From Yamagishiella unicocca (taxonomy: Eukaryota; Chlorophyta; Chlorophyceae; Chlamydomonadales; Volvocaceae), in NCBI GenBank assembly GCA_003116995.1, contig BDSL01000194.1, positions 19,137 to 83,136 on the forward strand: 64,000 nt of DNA, written 5' to 3'. The notes under the pieces were generated by a model that had not been told where the DNA came from, made no database searches, and worked only from the letters and a program-made list of their open reading frames with translations. Of this stretch, positions 10,333 through 20,689 are shown piece after piece. A program made the translations under genes and the position numbers. Within the stretch, counting starts at the first letter, position 1; each line of letters starts with the position of its first letter.

Positions 10333-11690
10333 CTTCCCCCGTCTTGTTTCCCTTCTTTTTCCCCCCGGTCCGTCCCTCTTCGCGGGCCGCCCCGTCGTTC
10401 GTGTTTTGTTTCCCTTCGTCCCTCTTCTTTTTGCCTCCCCGCCGGGGCCTTTTTCTTCCTTTGGTCCCCCGCCGGGGCCCCGCCCCCCCGGGCCGCCCCG
10501 TCCTTTCTTCTTCTTCCCGTTTGTTTCTTCCTTTGGTTTTTTTCTTCCGGCGGCCGCCCCTCCCCGCCCCGTCCCCTTCGGGGCCGGCCCCCGCCGCGGG
10601 CCGCCGCCCCCCCCCCGCCCCCCCCCTTTTTCCCGCCGGGCCCCCTCTTTTCGCCGCCCCTGCCGCCTTGGCCGCCCCCTTCCCCCCTTTGCCCCCCCGC
10701 TCTTCCCTCCGTCTTTTGTTTCCCTTCGGGCCCCCGTCCCCGCCGGGGCGTCCTTGTTTTCCGTCGTCCCCCCTCCCCCCCCCCGGGGCTTCCGTCCCCG
10801 CCGGGGCTTCCTTTTGTTCGTTTCCCTTCTTTTTCCCCCCGGTCCTTCCCTCTTCTTTTTGTTTCCCTTCTTTTTCGTTCCCCTCCTTTTTGCCTTCCCC
10901 CGCGGGGCCGGCCCCCTCCCCCCCCCCGTTTTTTCTGTTTTCTTTTCCCCTGCGGGGCCCCCCGTCTTGTTTCCCTTCGTCCCTCTTCTTTTGCCTTCCC
11001 CTTTGTTTTTGCCCTCGGCCCCCGCCTTTTTCTTTTCTTTTCTTCCTCCGGCCGCCCCCCCCCCGGCCGCCCCCCCGGGCCGCCCCGTCTTTTGTTTCTT
11101 GTCCCCTGCGGGGCCCCCCGGCCGCCCCGTCCCCTTCGGGGCGGCCCCCCCCCGGGGCCGGCCCTCTTTTCGTTTTTTTCTTCCCGCGGCCGCCCTCCCC
11201 GCCCCGCCGCCCCGTCGGTCCGTCCCTCTTCTTTTTGTTTCCCTTCGTCCCTCTTCGCGGGCCGCCCCGTCTTTTGTTTCTTGTCCCCTGCGGGGCCCCC
11301 CGGCCGCCCCGTCCCCTTCGGGGCGGCCCCCCCCCGGGGCCGGCCCTCTTTTCGTTTTTTTCTTCCCGCGGCCGCCCTCCCCGCCCCCGCCGCCCCGCCG
11401 GGCTCTTTTTTTCTTCCTTTGGCCGCCCTGTCTTCCCGCCGGGCTCTTTTTTTCTTCCCCCGGCCGCCCCCGTCCCTGCGGTCCCCGCCGGGGCCCGCCC
11501 CGCCCTTCCCCCCCTTGGGCCGCCCCCCCCCCCGCCCTTCCCCCCCTCTGGCGTTTTTTTTCTTCCCGCGGCTCTTCCCCTCTGGGGCCCCGTCGCTTTG
11601 TTTCTTCCTTTGGCCGCCCCGGCCCCTTCGGGGTGTCCGCTCCCCGCCTTCCCCGCCCCGCCGGGGCCCGTCCCTCCCGTCCTCTCCCCG
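10333..11690 (+). repeat. Repeat island 8, the largest island
   Basis: Contains F (10408), D, C, a first I module with its TCCCCCCCCCG-TTTTTTCTGTTTTC tail (about 10893-10960), and E (11572). A block running from GTCTTTTGTTTCTTG through CCCCTGCGGGG and CCCCTTCGGGG to a CGCGGCCGC core is present twice, 11087-11212 and 11269-11395. The two copies are near-identical and spaced 182 bp. Confidence 0.9.
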
Positions 11691-12824
11691 GTCGCCCCGT
11701 TTCCGGCTCGCCTGTTGCCCCGTTTCTCTCCTCTTCGCTTTTCGGCCTCGCGCCGCTCCCCTTTTTTGCTCCCTCCTCTTTCCTCTGTTTTTCCTGCCTG
11801 CCCGCGGCCCCCCTGCCCTCGTTCGCTTCCGTCCGTTCCTCCCCGTTCCTTCCCTCTCTCTTTCGTCTCGCTTCCTTTTCCCCCCCCTTTGTTCTTTCTC
11901 CCTCCGGGCCCCGCCGGGGCCCCCCCTGCTCCCCTCTCCTTCGCTTCCGGCCGCCGCCCTCGGCGGCCCGCGCTTTCTCCCTGCTCCCCTTTGGGGCTCT
12001 CCGTCGTTCCGTTCTCTCGTCCCCCTCCCTGCTTGCCGCGTTTTTCCCCCGCCTCCTCCCTTCTCCTTTCTTCCCCCCCCGCGTTCCTTGGCCCCCGCCT
12101 CCCCGCTCCCCCCTCCTCCTCGTCTTTTTGCTCCTTTTCTTTCCTTTCCGTCCCCCTTGGGTGCCTTTTTCCTTCCCTTTCGCTGTGCCCCTTTTTCCTC
12201 CTTGTCTCGCCCCCTCCTCTGTTCCGTCCCCCGCCCCCCTTCCGTCCCCCCCCCCGTGGTCCTTTCCGCGGCCCCGCCCCCGTGGCCCTCCTCTTGTCTT
12301 TGGTGCTTTTGCCTTCCCCGCTCCCGCCCCTTGTTGGCTTCCTTCTCGTCCCTCGCCGCTGGCCGTCGCGTCTTCCCCCGTTCTGTTCGCCGCGGTGGTC
12401 CCTTCTGGCTTCGCCTTTTCCCTGCTCCCGCTGTCCCCTGCGCCCCGCTGGTCCCCGTCTGGGTTCCGGTCCGGTGCGCCTGCTTCTTGGGTTGCTGTTG
12501 TGCCTCCTGGTCCCTTCTTTCTGCCCTGGCCGGTGTTTCTGCCCCCTCGCCCGCCCCGCTCTGCGTCTTGCCGCTTCTCCCTGCCTGTTCCCCTCCCTTT
12601 TTCCCCCCCCCTTTCCGCCCCTTCGCCCGCTTGCTTCGCCTTCTTCTCTCTTCGTTTTCGTCCCTTTCGTTTCCCCCCGGGGCCCGCTCGCCGCCGCCTC
12701 GCTTTCCTCTGCTTTTTCCTCCCGTTGTTCCCCCCTTGGGCCCCTCCTGTCTTTTCGTCTCCTCTGGGGTTCTCCTCTCGTCCCTCTCCCGCGGGGCTGT
12801 CCGCGTCTTCCCCTCGTTTCTTTT
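11691..12824. other. Pyrimidine-rich spacer
   Basis: C/T-rich, with a G-richer middle part (12,230-12,560) made of TTGGTG, CTTGTTGG and CCGGTGCG segments. A lone CCCCGCCGGGG hairpin lies near 11,910. No coding signal is convincing. Confidence 0.55.
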
Positions 12825-13860
12825 CTTCCCCCGGCCGCCCCGTTTGTTCCCCTTCTTTTTGTTTCCCTTCGTCCCTCTTCTTTTTGCCTCCCCGCCGGGG
12901 CCTTTTTCTTCCTTTGGTCCCCCGCCGGGGCCCGCCCCCCCGGGCCGCCCCGCCGTCCCCCCTTCCCCTCCCTCCTTTTTCTTCCCTCGCCGCGGGCCTT
13001 CCCTCCTTTTCTTCTTTTTCTTCTCCCCGCCGCCCTCCTTCTTTCTTCCTTCGGCCGCCCCCGCCCCCCGTTGTTTTTTTCTTTTGCCGTCCCCTCTGGG
13101 GCCGGCCCCCGTCGGGGCCCTCCCCGCCGGTCGTTTGCCTCCTTTTTCTTCCCTCGCCGCGGGCCGCCGGGCCCCCCCCGCCGGGGGGTTCTCCTTTGGT
13201 TTCGTTTGTTTCTTCCCCGGCTCTTCCCCTCTGGGGCCCCGTCGCTTTGTTTCTTGTCGCTTTGTTTCTTGTCCCCTGCGGGGTCCCCCGGCCGCCCCGC
13301 CGTTTGTTTCCCTTCGTCCCTCTTCTTTTTGCCTTCCCCGCCGGGGCCTTTTTCTTCCTTTGGTCCCCCGCCGGGGCCCCGCCCCCCGGGCCGCCCCGTC
13401 GGCCCCCGCCGGGGCGTCCCGCTCCTTTTCCCCCTCGGGGCCCCCCCTTTGGTTTTTTTCTTCCCGCGGCTCTGTCGCTTTCCCTCCCTTTCCGGGTTTT
13501 TTCTTTTCTTTTCTTCCTCCGGCCGCCCCCCCCCCGGCCGCCCCCGCTCCCCGCCCTCCCCGCCCCGTCCCCCTCGGGGTTTTTTCTTCCCCCGGCCGCC
13601 CCCCGCTCCCCGCCCTTCCCCGTCCGGCCCCGCCCGCCGGCCTCTTTTTTCTTCCCCCGGCCCCCTTCCCGCCGGGCCCCGCCCCGTCCCCCCCGGCCCC
13701 GTCGTCGTTCTTTCTTCCCCCCCCCGTTTTTTTCCCGCCCCCCCCCGGCCGCCCTCCCCGCCCGCCCGCCTTGGGGCCCCTCCCGCTCCTCGGTCCCCCC
13801 CGGGCCCCCCTTTGCTTTCCCCTTGGGGGCCCCGCCCCTTTTGGTTCCTTCTTCGCCCGC
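12825..13860 (+). repeat. Repeat island 9, copy 2 of the 245-bp duplication
   Basis: Order: F and D (12,857-12,960), truncated A, the CCGTTGTTTTTTTCTTTTG unit into module G (13,084-13,130), A, then E/B/B/F/D/H (13,219-13,463) matching 4486-4731. Afterwards come GGCCGCCCCCGCTCCCCGCC units, TCCCCCTCGGGG and CCCGGCCCC elements. Confidence 0.9.
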
Positions 13861-14194
13861 CGCCGGCCCTCCCTTGCCGCCCCTCCTCTTTTCCCCCTTC
13901 CCGCGTCCCCCTTCTTCCTCTTTCCCCCGCCGCTTCTCCGTCTTGTTCCGCTTTTTCTTTTTCCGCCCCTCCTCCCCCGTTCCTTCCTTTTCTCGCCCCT
14001 CCCTTCCGTCCCCTGCTCCTTCCCTTGTTCCCTCTCTTCCCGGCTCTCCCCCCGGGGCCGTCTTTTCTCGCCCTTCCTCTCGCGCTCCTCCCGTCCCCCT
14101 CTTTTTCTCGCCGCTTTCCGCTCTTTCTCTCCCTCTCCCGCGTCTCTTCGCTCGTTCCCCTTCTTTTTGCCCGCGTTTTTTTTTTCCCCCGCTT
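13861..14194. other. Spacer ending in a J module
   Basis: Unique-looking C/T-rich DNA. Module J with its CTTCGCTCGTTCCCC tail occupies about 14,120-14,160. Confidence 0.6.
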
Positions 14195-14535
14195 CCCTCC
14201 CCGCCGGGGCTGTCTTTGTTTGTTCCCCTCCGGTTCTTTTCTTTTCTTTTCTTTTCCTTCCCTTGGCCGCCCCCCTTCCCTGCGGGCGCCCGCCGGGGCC
14301 CGCCCTCTTTCTTCCTTTGGCCGCCCCGCGTCCCCCCCGCTCCGTTCTTTTCTTCCTCTGGCCGCCCCCCTCGTTTTTTTCCCGCCCCCCCCGCCCTTTC
14401 TTTTCTTCTCCCGGCCGCCCCCCGCCCCGCGTTTTTTTTCCCCCCCGCTGGCCCCCGTCGTTCTTTTCTTCCCCCGGCCGCCCCCCCGCCCCGCCCGCCC
14501 CGCCCCGCCGGGGCCCCCCCCCCGTCGGGGGCTGC
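14195..14535 (+). repeat. Repeat island 10 (GGCCGCCCC units)
   Basis: At least six GGCCGCCCC units, each behind a T-rich leader ending CTTCC, CTCC or CTTT. CCCCGCCGGGG hairpins occur at the start and end, and a CCCCGTCGGGGGC variant near 14,522. Confidence 0.8.
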
Positions 14536-14856
14536 CCCTCCGCTCCCCCCCCCTCCCCTTTTCGTTTGGTTCCTCGCTTTCTGGCCTCTCCTCTCCCTGC
14601 TGTCGTCGTTCCTTCTCGCCCGCTTCCCCTGCCCGTCCGCCCCTGCCCCCGGCCTCCCCCGCCCTGCGCTTCGCTCTCTCGCCCTGTTCCCGCCTTCCGT
14701 CGTTTTCTGCCGCCCCGGTTGTCCCTTGTCGCTTCCCTCCCCCTTCTGCTCTCGCTCCGTTTGTTTCCCTGTGTTCCCCTCGCTCCCTCCTCCGCCGTTT
14801 CCCTCCCGTCGTTTCCCTCCCGGGCCCGTTGTTGTTCTTGTTCCTGTTCGTGTTTT
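14536..14856. other. Pyrimidine-rich spacer
   Basis: Unique-looking C/T-rich sequence; nothing recognised. Confidence 0.55.
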
Positions 14857-15150
14857 GTTTCCCTTCTTTTTCCCCCCGGTCCGTCCCTCTTCTTTTTGTT
14901 TCCCTTCTTTTTCCCCCCGGTCCGTCCCTCTGCTTTTTGCCTTTCCCCGCCGGGGCCTTTTTCTTTTCTTTTCTTCCTCCGGCCGCCCCCCCCCCGGCCG
15001 CCCCCCCGGGCCGCCCCGTCCCCTTTGGTCCCCCGCCGGGCCGCCCCGCCGTCCCCCCTTCCTTTCGTTGTTTCTTCCTTTGTTTTTGTCCCCCCCTTTG
15101 GCCGCCCCCCTCCCCTTTGGGGCTGCCCCGCCGGGGCCCCTTTCCCCTTT
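14857..15150 (+). repeat. Repeat island 11 with a 42-bp tandem
   Basis: A GTTTCCCTTCTTTTTCCCCC-GGTCCGTCCCTCT unit occurs twice in tandem (14,857 and 14,899, period 42). A D variant, GGCCGCCCCC units and CCCCTTTGGGG and CCCCGCCGGGG hairpins follow. Confidence 0.85.
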
Positions 15151-15407
15151 CGGGCCCTCCTTCCTCTTCCTCCTCCTCCTGTTCTCCCCTTGTTCCTTGC
15201 CCGCCGCTGCGCCTCGCTCCGCTCCCTCGCGGCTTTCCTCTCTCGCTCCGGTGTCCGCCTCTTGCTTCTTTCGTTCGTTTCCCTTTGGTCCCCCGCCGCC
15301 CCTGTCCCTCGTCTCTCCCTCTCCGCTTTGCGCGCTGCCCCCCTCCCTGCCGCCCTGCCTGCTCTTCCCGCCTTTTTCGCTCTCCTTGTCGCCCCTTCGC
15401 TTCCTGT
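15151..15407. other. Short spacer
   Basis: Unique-looking C/T-rich DNA with several CTCG and CGCTCC words; no module. Confidence 0.5.
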
Positions 15408-15565
15408 CGTTCCCTCCCCTTCGGGGCCGTCCCCTCCCCCCTTTTTCTTCCCGCGGCCGCCCCGTGCTGTTCCCCTTGGGGGCCTTTTTCTTCCCGTTTG
15501 CCTCCTTTTTCTTCCCTCGCCGCGGGCCGCCGGGCCCCCCCGCCGCGGGCCGCCGGGCCCCCCCC
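15408..15565 (+). repeat. Repeat island 12 (C, A)
   Basis: CCCCTTCGGGG, a TTTTTCTTCCCGCGGCCGC element (C without its GG lead), CCCCTTGGGGGC, then module A and an extra copy of the CCGCGGGCCGCCGGGCCC palindrome. Confidence 0.8.
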
Positions 15566-16139
15566 CCTCCCTCGTTCCTCTTCCCCCTCCCTTCTTTGCT
15601 CGTCCTCCCCCCTTTTTTTCCCTTCTGCTTCCCCCTTTCTCTTCTTTCCCTGTCGCTGCTCCTCGTGGTGCCCGTGCCTTCCTGTGTCTTCGTGCCCTTG
15701 GTGGTCGTTCTCGCGCCTCTGCTCCTCTTGGCGCTGTTCTTCTTGCCGTTGTTCCCGCTGCTTTCCCTCCTCTGCCCGTTCCCCGTTCTGCTCTTGTCCG
15801 CGCTGTTCTTGTCCGTCCCCGTCCCGGTCTTCGTCGTGCCCCTGGCCTGCCTCTCCGTTTTGCTGCTCCCGCCGCTGTTCTTCTTCCTCCCGCCGGCCCT
15901 CCTCGTGGTCCCCGTGTTTTTGGTCCTCTTGCCCGCGCCTTCCGTGCTCCGCCTTTTCCCCCCTCGTTTCTTTCGCCCCGGCCGTTTTCTCCTTCCCTCT
16001 GTTGGCTTTCGCTCCCGCTTTTGGTTTCTTTCTTCTCTCCCTCTCCTCTTCCTTTTCTTGTCGCTTTCTGCTCTTTCTCTCCCTCTCCCCCGTCTCTTCG
16101 CTGGTTGTCTCTTCTTTTTGCCCCCGGCCCCTCGTTCCC
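15566..16139. other. Spacer with the clearest period-3 patch and a J module
   Basis: Outside the periodic patch (15,659-15,960, separate entry) this is C/T-rich. Module J is present at about 16,070-16,107 with a CTTCGCTGGTT tail. Confidence 0.6.
15659..15960. other. Three-base-periodic patch (strongest)
   Basis: In triplets from 15,659 for about 100 codons, my hand count puts G at the middle place about 4 times, against about 65 times at places 1 and 3. T dominates the middle. The + reading is Leu/Val/Phe-rich and the minus reading Glu/Gln/Arg/Asp-rich. This is the texture expected of coding DNA, but both readings lack most amino acids. I name no gene. A decayed or base-substituted coding relic, or expansion of CTG/CTC/GTG-like triplets, would both fit. 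Confidence 0.55.
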
Positions 16140-16640
16140 TTTCGGGCCCCTCCCTCCCCCGCGGGGCCCCCCTCCTCTCCCCTCCCCCCCGGGGCTGCTG
16201 TTTCGTTCCCCCTTCGTTGTTGTTTCCCTTCTTTTTCGTTTCCCTCCTTTTTCTTCCCGTTTGTTTCTTGTCCCCTGCGGGGTCCCCCGGCCGCCCCCGT
16301 CCCCTTCGGGGCGGCCCCCGCCGCGGGCCGCCGGGCCCCTCCCCGCCGGGCCCCCCCCCTTCCTCCCCTTTGGCGCCTTTTTCTTCCCTTGCCGCGGGCC
16401 GCCGGGCCCCCCCGCCGTCCTTGTTTTCCTTCTTTTTCTTCCCGTTTGTTTCTTGTCCCCTGCGGGGTCCCCCGGCCGCCCCCGTCCCCCCCGGCCCCGT
16501 CGTCGTCGTTCTTTCTTCCCCCCCCCCGTTTTTTTCCCGCCCCTTTGTTTTCGTCGTTCTTTCTTCCTTTCGTTCTTCCTTTGTTTTTGCCTTTGGCCCC
16601 CTCTGGCCGCCCCCCGCCCCGCCGGGGCCCGCCCGTCGTT
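16140..16640 (+). repeat. Repeat island 13
   Basis: CCCCGCGGGGC, then B (about 16,262) with CCCCTGCGGGG, CCCCTTCGGGG and the CCGCGGGCC palindrome. A TTTTTCTTCCCTTGCCGCGG variant of A follows, in which T replaces C. A second B-like unit and CCCCGCCGGGG close the island. Confidence 0.85.
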
Positions 16641-16984
16641 CCCTTCCCCCTCTCGCCCTGTCGTCCCGCTCCTTCCGCGCCCCCTTCCGTTGGCCTTCCC
16701 CTTGGGGCCCGTCCGGCGTTGGTTCCTTGCTCCCTCTCCCTCCCTTCGCGTTCCCTTGCCCCTCCCTTCCTGTTTTTTGTTCGTTCCCCCCCCCGCTCCC
16801 CCCTCTGCCCCCTTTTCCGCTCCTCTGCTTTTTTTCTTTCCTCTTTCCCCGTCCTCCTCTTTTCTTGTTTGTCCTTCCCCTGCTGTGCGTTTTCTTCTCC
16901 TCCCCTGCTTCTCCCCTCCCTCCTGTTTTTCTTGCCTGTCTGTCGCTTTCCTCCCCTCTCCCTCTCCCGCGTCTCTTCGCTGGT
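16641..16984. other. Spacer ending in a J module
   Basis: C/T-rich; J with CTTCGCTGGTTTTC at about 16,942-16,990 joins directly to the next island. Confidence 0.6.
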
Positions 16985-17235
16985 TTTCTCTTCTTTTTGT
17001 TTCCCTTCGTCCCTCTTCCCGGGCCGCCCCCGTCGTTTGCCTCCTTTTTCCCGGCGGGCCCCCCCCGCCGGGGCGTTTCTTTCTTTCCCCGCCCGCCCTT
17101 CCCTTGTTTTGTTTCCCTTCGTCCCTCTTCGCGGGCCGCCCCGTCCCCGCCGGGGTGTCCCCCCTTGTCCTTTCTTTTTCTTCCCTCGCCGCGGGCCGCC
17201 GGGCCCCCCCTCGTTCCCCTTGGGGCCCCTCTCCC
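16985..17235 (+). repeat. Repeat island 14 (F twice, A)
   Basis: F followed by a CCCGGGCCGCCCC variant, a CCCGGCGGGCCC element, F again followed by GCGGGCCGCCCCGTCC, a CCCCGCCGGGG hairpin, A, and CCCCTTGGGGCCCC. Confidence 0.85.
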
Positions 17236-18479
17236 TCCGCTCTCCCGCTCTCTCCCCCCCCGGCCTCCTGTTCCGCTTTCCTTCTGTTCCCCCTTCGCGG
17301 GCCGCCCCCTCTTTTCCGCCCCCCCTTCGTTTCCCTCTCCCCTGGTTGTCGTTTCCCCCTCTTCCCTTCTTGTTTCTCTCCCCCGTCTGGCGTCTCTCCC
17401 TCTTCTTTCTCCTCCCGTCCCTCCCCCCCGCCCCGCTCCCTTTTCGGGCTCGTCTTTCCTGGCTGCGCCCCTCCCCCTCCTTGTCGCGCCCCTTCCGTCC
17501 CGCCTGGTCTCCGGTTCGTTTTCGCTTTTTGGTTGGCCCCCCGCCGCGTTCCGCTCCGCTTTCCCCGTCCCTTCCGTGCTGTTCCTCTGCCCCTCCCCCG
17601 CGCCTTTTTCTCTCCCTCTCCCGCGTCTCTTCTTTTTGTTTCTTTCTTCCTTTGGCCGCCCTCCCCCCCCTTTGGCCGCCCTTCCCCCTCCCCGTTTCTT
17701 TGTCTGCCCCGCCTTCCCCCGCCGGGGGCCCGTCCCTCCCCTTTCTCTTCCCTCGCCGCGGGCCGTTCCTTCCCTTTTTCCTGTTCCTCCCCCTTCCTTT
17801 TCTCTCTCTCCCGCTGTCCTTTGCCTTTTCTTTTCTCGTTTGCTCTCCTTCGCTTCTCTGCTTGCTTCCGCTTTTGTCTCTTCCTTTTCTTTTCTTTTTT
17901 CTCTCTGCCCCCCGCCTTCCCCCTTGTCTCCCCTCCCTTGTTCCCCCTTCCTTCCCCTTTTCCTTCTCCCCCTGTTCCTGCCGTCCCCCCCTTGCCCCCT
18001 TGTCCTTCCCCGTGGTCTTGGTGCTGCCTCCCCCCTCCCCCCTCGTCGCTTCCCGTTTCCCCGCCTTCGCTCTGCTTGCCGGTCCCCCGGCCTCGTCCCC
18101 CGTTCCCCCCCGCCCTTGCTGGTTTTCCCTTCCGCCCCCCCTGCCTGTTGGTGTTCCTGTTCCTTTCCGTGGCGCTCGTCTGTCTGGCTTTTTCGCTCGT
18201 TTCGTTCCTTTCGCCTTCCCGCGTGTCCGTGCTTTCCCCGGTCTTCGTTCTCCCCGTTTTGCTCCCCCGGCCCCTCTCGTTTCGGGTTCGCCGCCCCTTC
18301 CTGTTCCCTGCCCTTGCCTCTGCTCCCCTTGCTCCCGTTCGTGGTCTGGCTCTTTCTCTCGTTCCTCCCGCCCCCCGCCCGCCCCCGGTCTTTCTTTCTT
18401 CCCCGCCTTTGGCTTCCCGTTTCCCTCCTTGTTTCGTCTCTTCTTCCTCCTCCTCCTCGGCCCTCTTCTTGTGCCCCTC
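17236..18479. other. Spacer with a small island at 17,607-17,775
   Basis: J at about 17,607-17,635 runs into TTTGGCCGCCC units, CCCGCCGGGGGCCC and a truncated A (CTTCCCTCGCCGCGGGCC near 17,747). A G-richer segment lies at about 18,140-18,260. Otherwise unique-looking. Confidence 0.55.
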
Positions 18480-19430
18480 TGCTCCCCTGTCGTTTCCCCC
18501 CCCGCCGGGGTCGTTTGTCCGCCTTTTTTTTCCGCCCCCCGCCGGGGCCCGCCCCGCCTTCTTTTTCTTTCTTGTCGCTTTGTTTCTTGTCCCCTGCGGG
18601 GTCCCCCGGCCGCCCCGCCGTTTGTTTCCCTTCGTCCCTCTTCTTTTGCCTTCCCCGCCGGGGCCTTTTTCTTGTCTTTTCTTCCTCCGGCCGCCCCCCC
18701 CCCGGCCGCCCCCCCCGGGCCGCCCCCGTCGGCCCCCGCCGGGGCGTCCCGCTCCGTCGCCTTGGGCCGCCCCTCCCGCCCGCCGGTTCCCTTTTTCTTT
18801 CTTCCTTTGGCCGCCCCTCCCCGCCGGTTCCCTTTTCTTTCTTCCTTTGGCCGCCCTCCCCGCCGGTTCCCTTTTTCTTTCGTTGTTTCTTCCCCCCCCT
18901 TTGTTTTTTTCCCGCCCCCCTTTTCCTTTCTTCCTTTGGGGCCGGCCCCCGCCGCGGGCCTTCCCTCCTTTTCTTTTCTTCCTTTGTCTTGCCTTTGGCC
19001 CTCTTTTTCTTGTCTTTTCTTCCTCTGGCCGCCCCCCCTCCCCTCTTGCCCCCGGCCCTCCCCGGCCGCCCCCCGCCCCCCGTTGTTTTTTTCCCGCCGG
19101 GGCCCGCGCCCCCGGCGCCCGCCCCTTTGCCGTCCCCTCTGGGGCCGGCCCCCGTCGGGGCCCTCCCCGCCGGGCCCCCCCCTTCCCTCCTTTTCTTCCC
19201 TTTTGTTTCCCTTCGTCCCTCTTCGCGGGCCGCCCCCGTCGTTCCTGTTTTGTTTCCCTTTGGGCCCCCGCCCCTTCTTTTTGCCTCCTTTTTCTTCCCT
19301 CGCCGCGGGCCGCCGGGCCCCCCCGCCTTTTTCTTCCCTCGCCGCGGGCCGCCGGGCCCCCCCGCCGCGGGCCTTCCCTTTGGTCCCCGCCGGGCCCCCC
19401 GCGCCGGGGCCCGCCCCGCCCCTGCCGTCC
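18480..19430 (+). repeat. Repeat island 16 with a 40-bp triplication
   Basis: B/CCCCTGCGGGG, F and D, then three tandem copies of a TTTGGCCGCCC-CGCCGGTTCCC-TTTTTCTTTC unit (GCCGGTT at 18,782, 18,823 and 18,862; periods 41 and 39). G core at about 19,126-19,175, F, two adjacent A modules (from about 19,287) and the CCGCGGGCCTTCCC unit, as in island 1. Confidence 0.88.
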
Positions 19431-20689
19431 GTGGTCTGTCGCTTTCCCCCGGGCTTCTCGTTTCCCTGTCTTCCTCTTCCCCCCCCCTCTCCCTTTTCCT
19501 TGGTTTTTTTTTGTTGCTTCCCTGTTTTTCCTTCCTGTCTTCCCCTTGCTCCCCTTTTCTCTCCCTCGCCCCCTGCGCCCCTCCTTCCCCCTTGTCCTGT
19601 CCCGGTTTCTCGCGTCCGTCGTTTTGCTCTCCTCCCCTTCGGCCCTTCCTCGCTCCCGCCCCGTCGTTTTCCCCCGCGGCCCTCTCTCGCGTCTTCTCCC
19701 TTTTCCCGGGCTCCTTGCCCTTCCCTCCCCCCTTTCCCCTCCCCGGGTTCCCCCCCCTCCGGCCTTTGTCGCTTCCTCCCCGCCCGCCCGTTCCCCTCCG
19801 TTTTCCTTTTTCCCCGTCCCCTCTTTCCTTTCGCTCGCTTCCCCGCTCCCCCTCTGGCTCCCCCCTTCCCCTTCCCCTCTCGTTTTCTTTTCCCCCCTTC
19901 CGCCTCCTCCCCCCTTTCCTTTGTTTTTTCTGCCTCTTCCCCCCCTTCTCCTTTCCCCCCCCCTTTCCCTCCCCTGGTTTCCTTCCTGCTCGTCTTGGTG
20001 CCCTGTTCCCCCGTCTTCGTCCCTCTTGTTTCGCTCCCCCTCGCCCGTTTCCCTTCCCTTTCCCCGCTTCCCTCCCCCCTCGCTCCCCTTTTCGCCCCCG
20101 CCGGTTTTCTTCCCCCCTCTCCCGTTTCTTTCGCTTCCCCCGCTTTCCCCCTTCGCCTTCCTCTCGCTCCCCCCCCTCTCCCGCGGTCCGCCCCCGCCTC
20201 CTGTCTTCCTCCTTTCCCCCGCCTTCGTCCCCTGGTTTCCGTCTTTCTTCTCCCCTCCGCCCTTTTCCGTCTTTTCGGTGGTCCCGGCCTTGTTCTTGTC
20301 TCGCCTCCCGCCGGTCTTCTGCCTGCTCGTGCCGCTCGTCTTCGTGGTCTCGGTGGTGCCTTCCTTTGTTCTGTTTGGTCCTTTTCCCCCCGCCCCTGCT
20401 TCGCCGGCTCGGTTTCTCTTGTTGCTCTGCTTTCCGCTGTTTCTGCTTCGCCTCCCCCTCCCGGTCTCCTTTTCTTCCCCTTCCCGCCCTCTCTTGCTGT
20501 CGTTTTCCCCCGTCCCCTCCCTCCCTCCCCGCTCCCTCTTCTCCCCCCGGGGCTTTCCCCCGCGCCTCCTTCGCTTGTTTTCCTCCCTGTCGTTTCCCTC
20601 TCCCCTTGTCGTCGTTCTTTTGCGGGCCCTCGCTTTTTCCTTCGGGGCTGTTTTCCCGCTCCCCCGTTGCTCTGCCCGGGGCCCTCCGT
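19431..20689. other. Pyrimidine-rich spacer with a periodic patch
   Basis: C/T-rich. From 20,269 to about 20,390 triplets such as GTC, TCG, GTG, CCG and TTG keep G out of the middle place. No gene is recognised. Confidence 0.55.
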
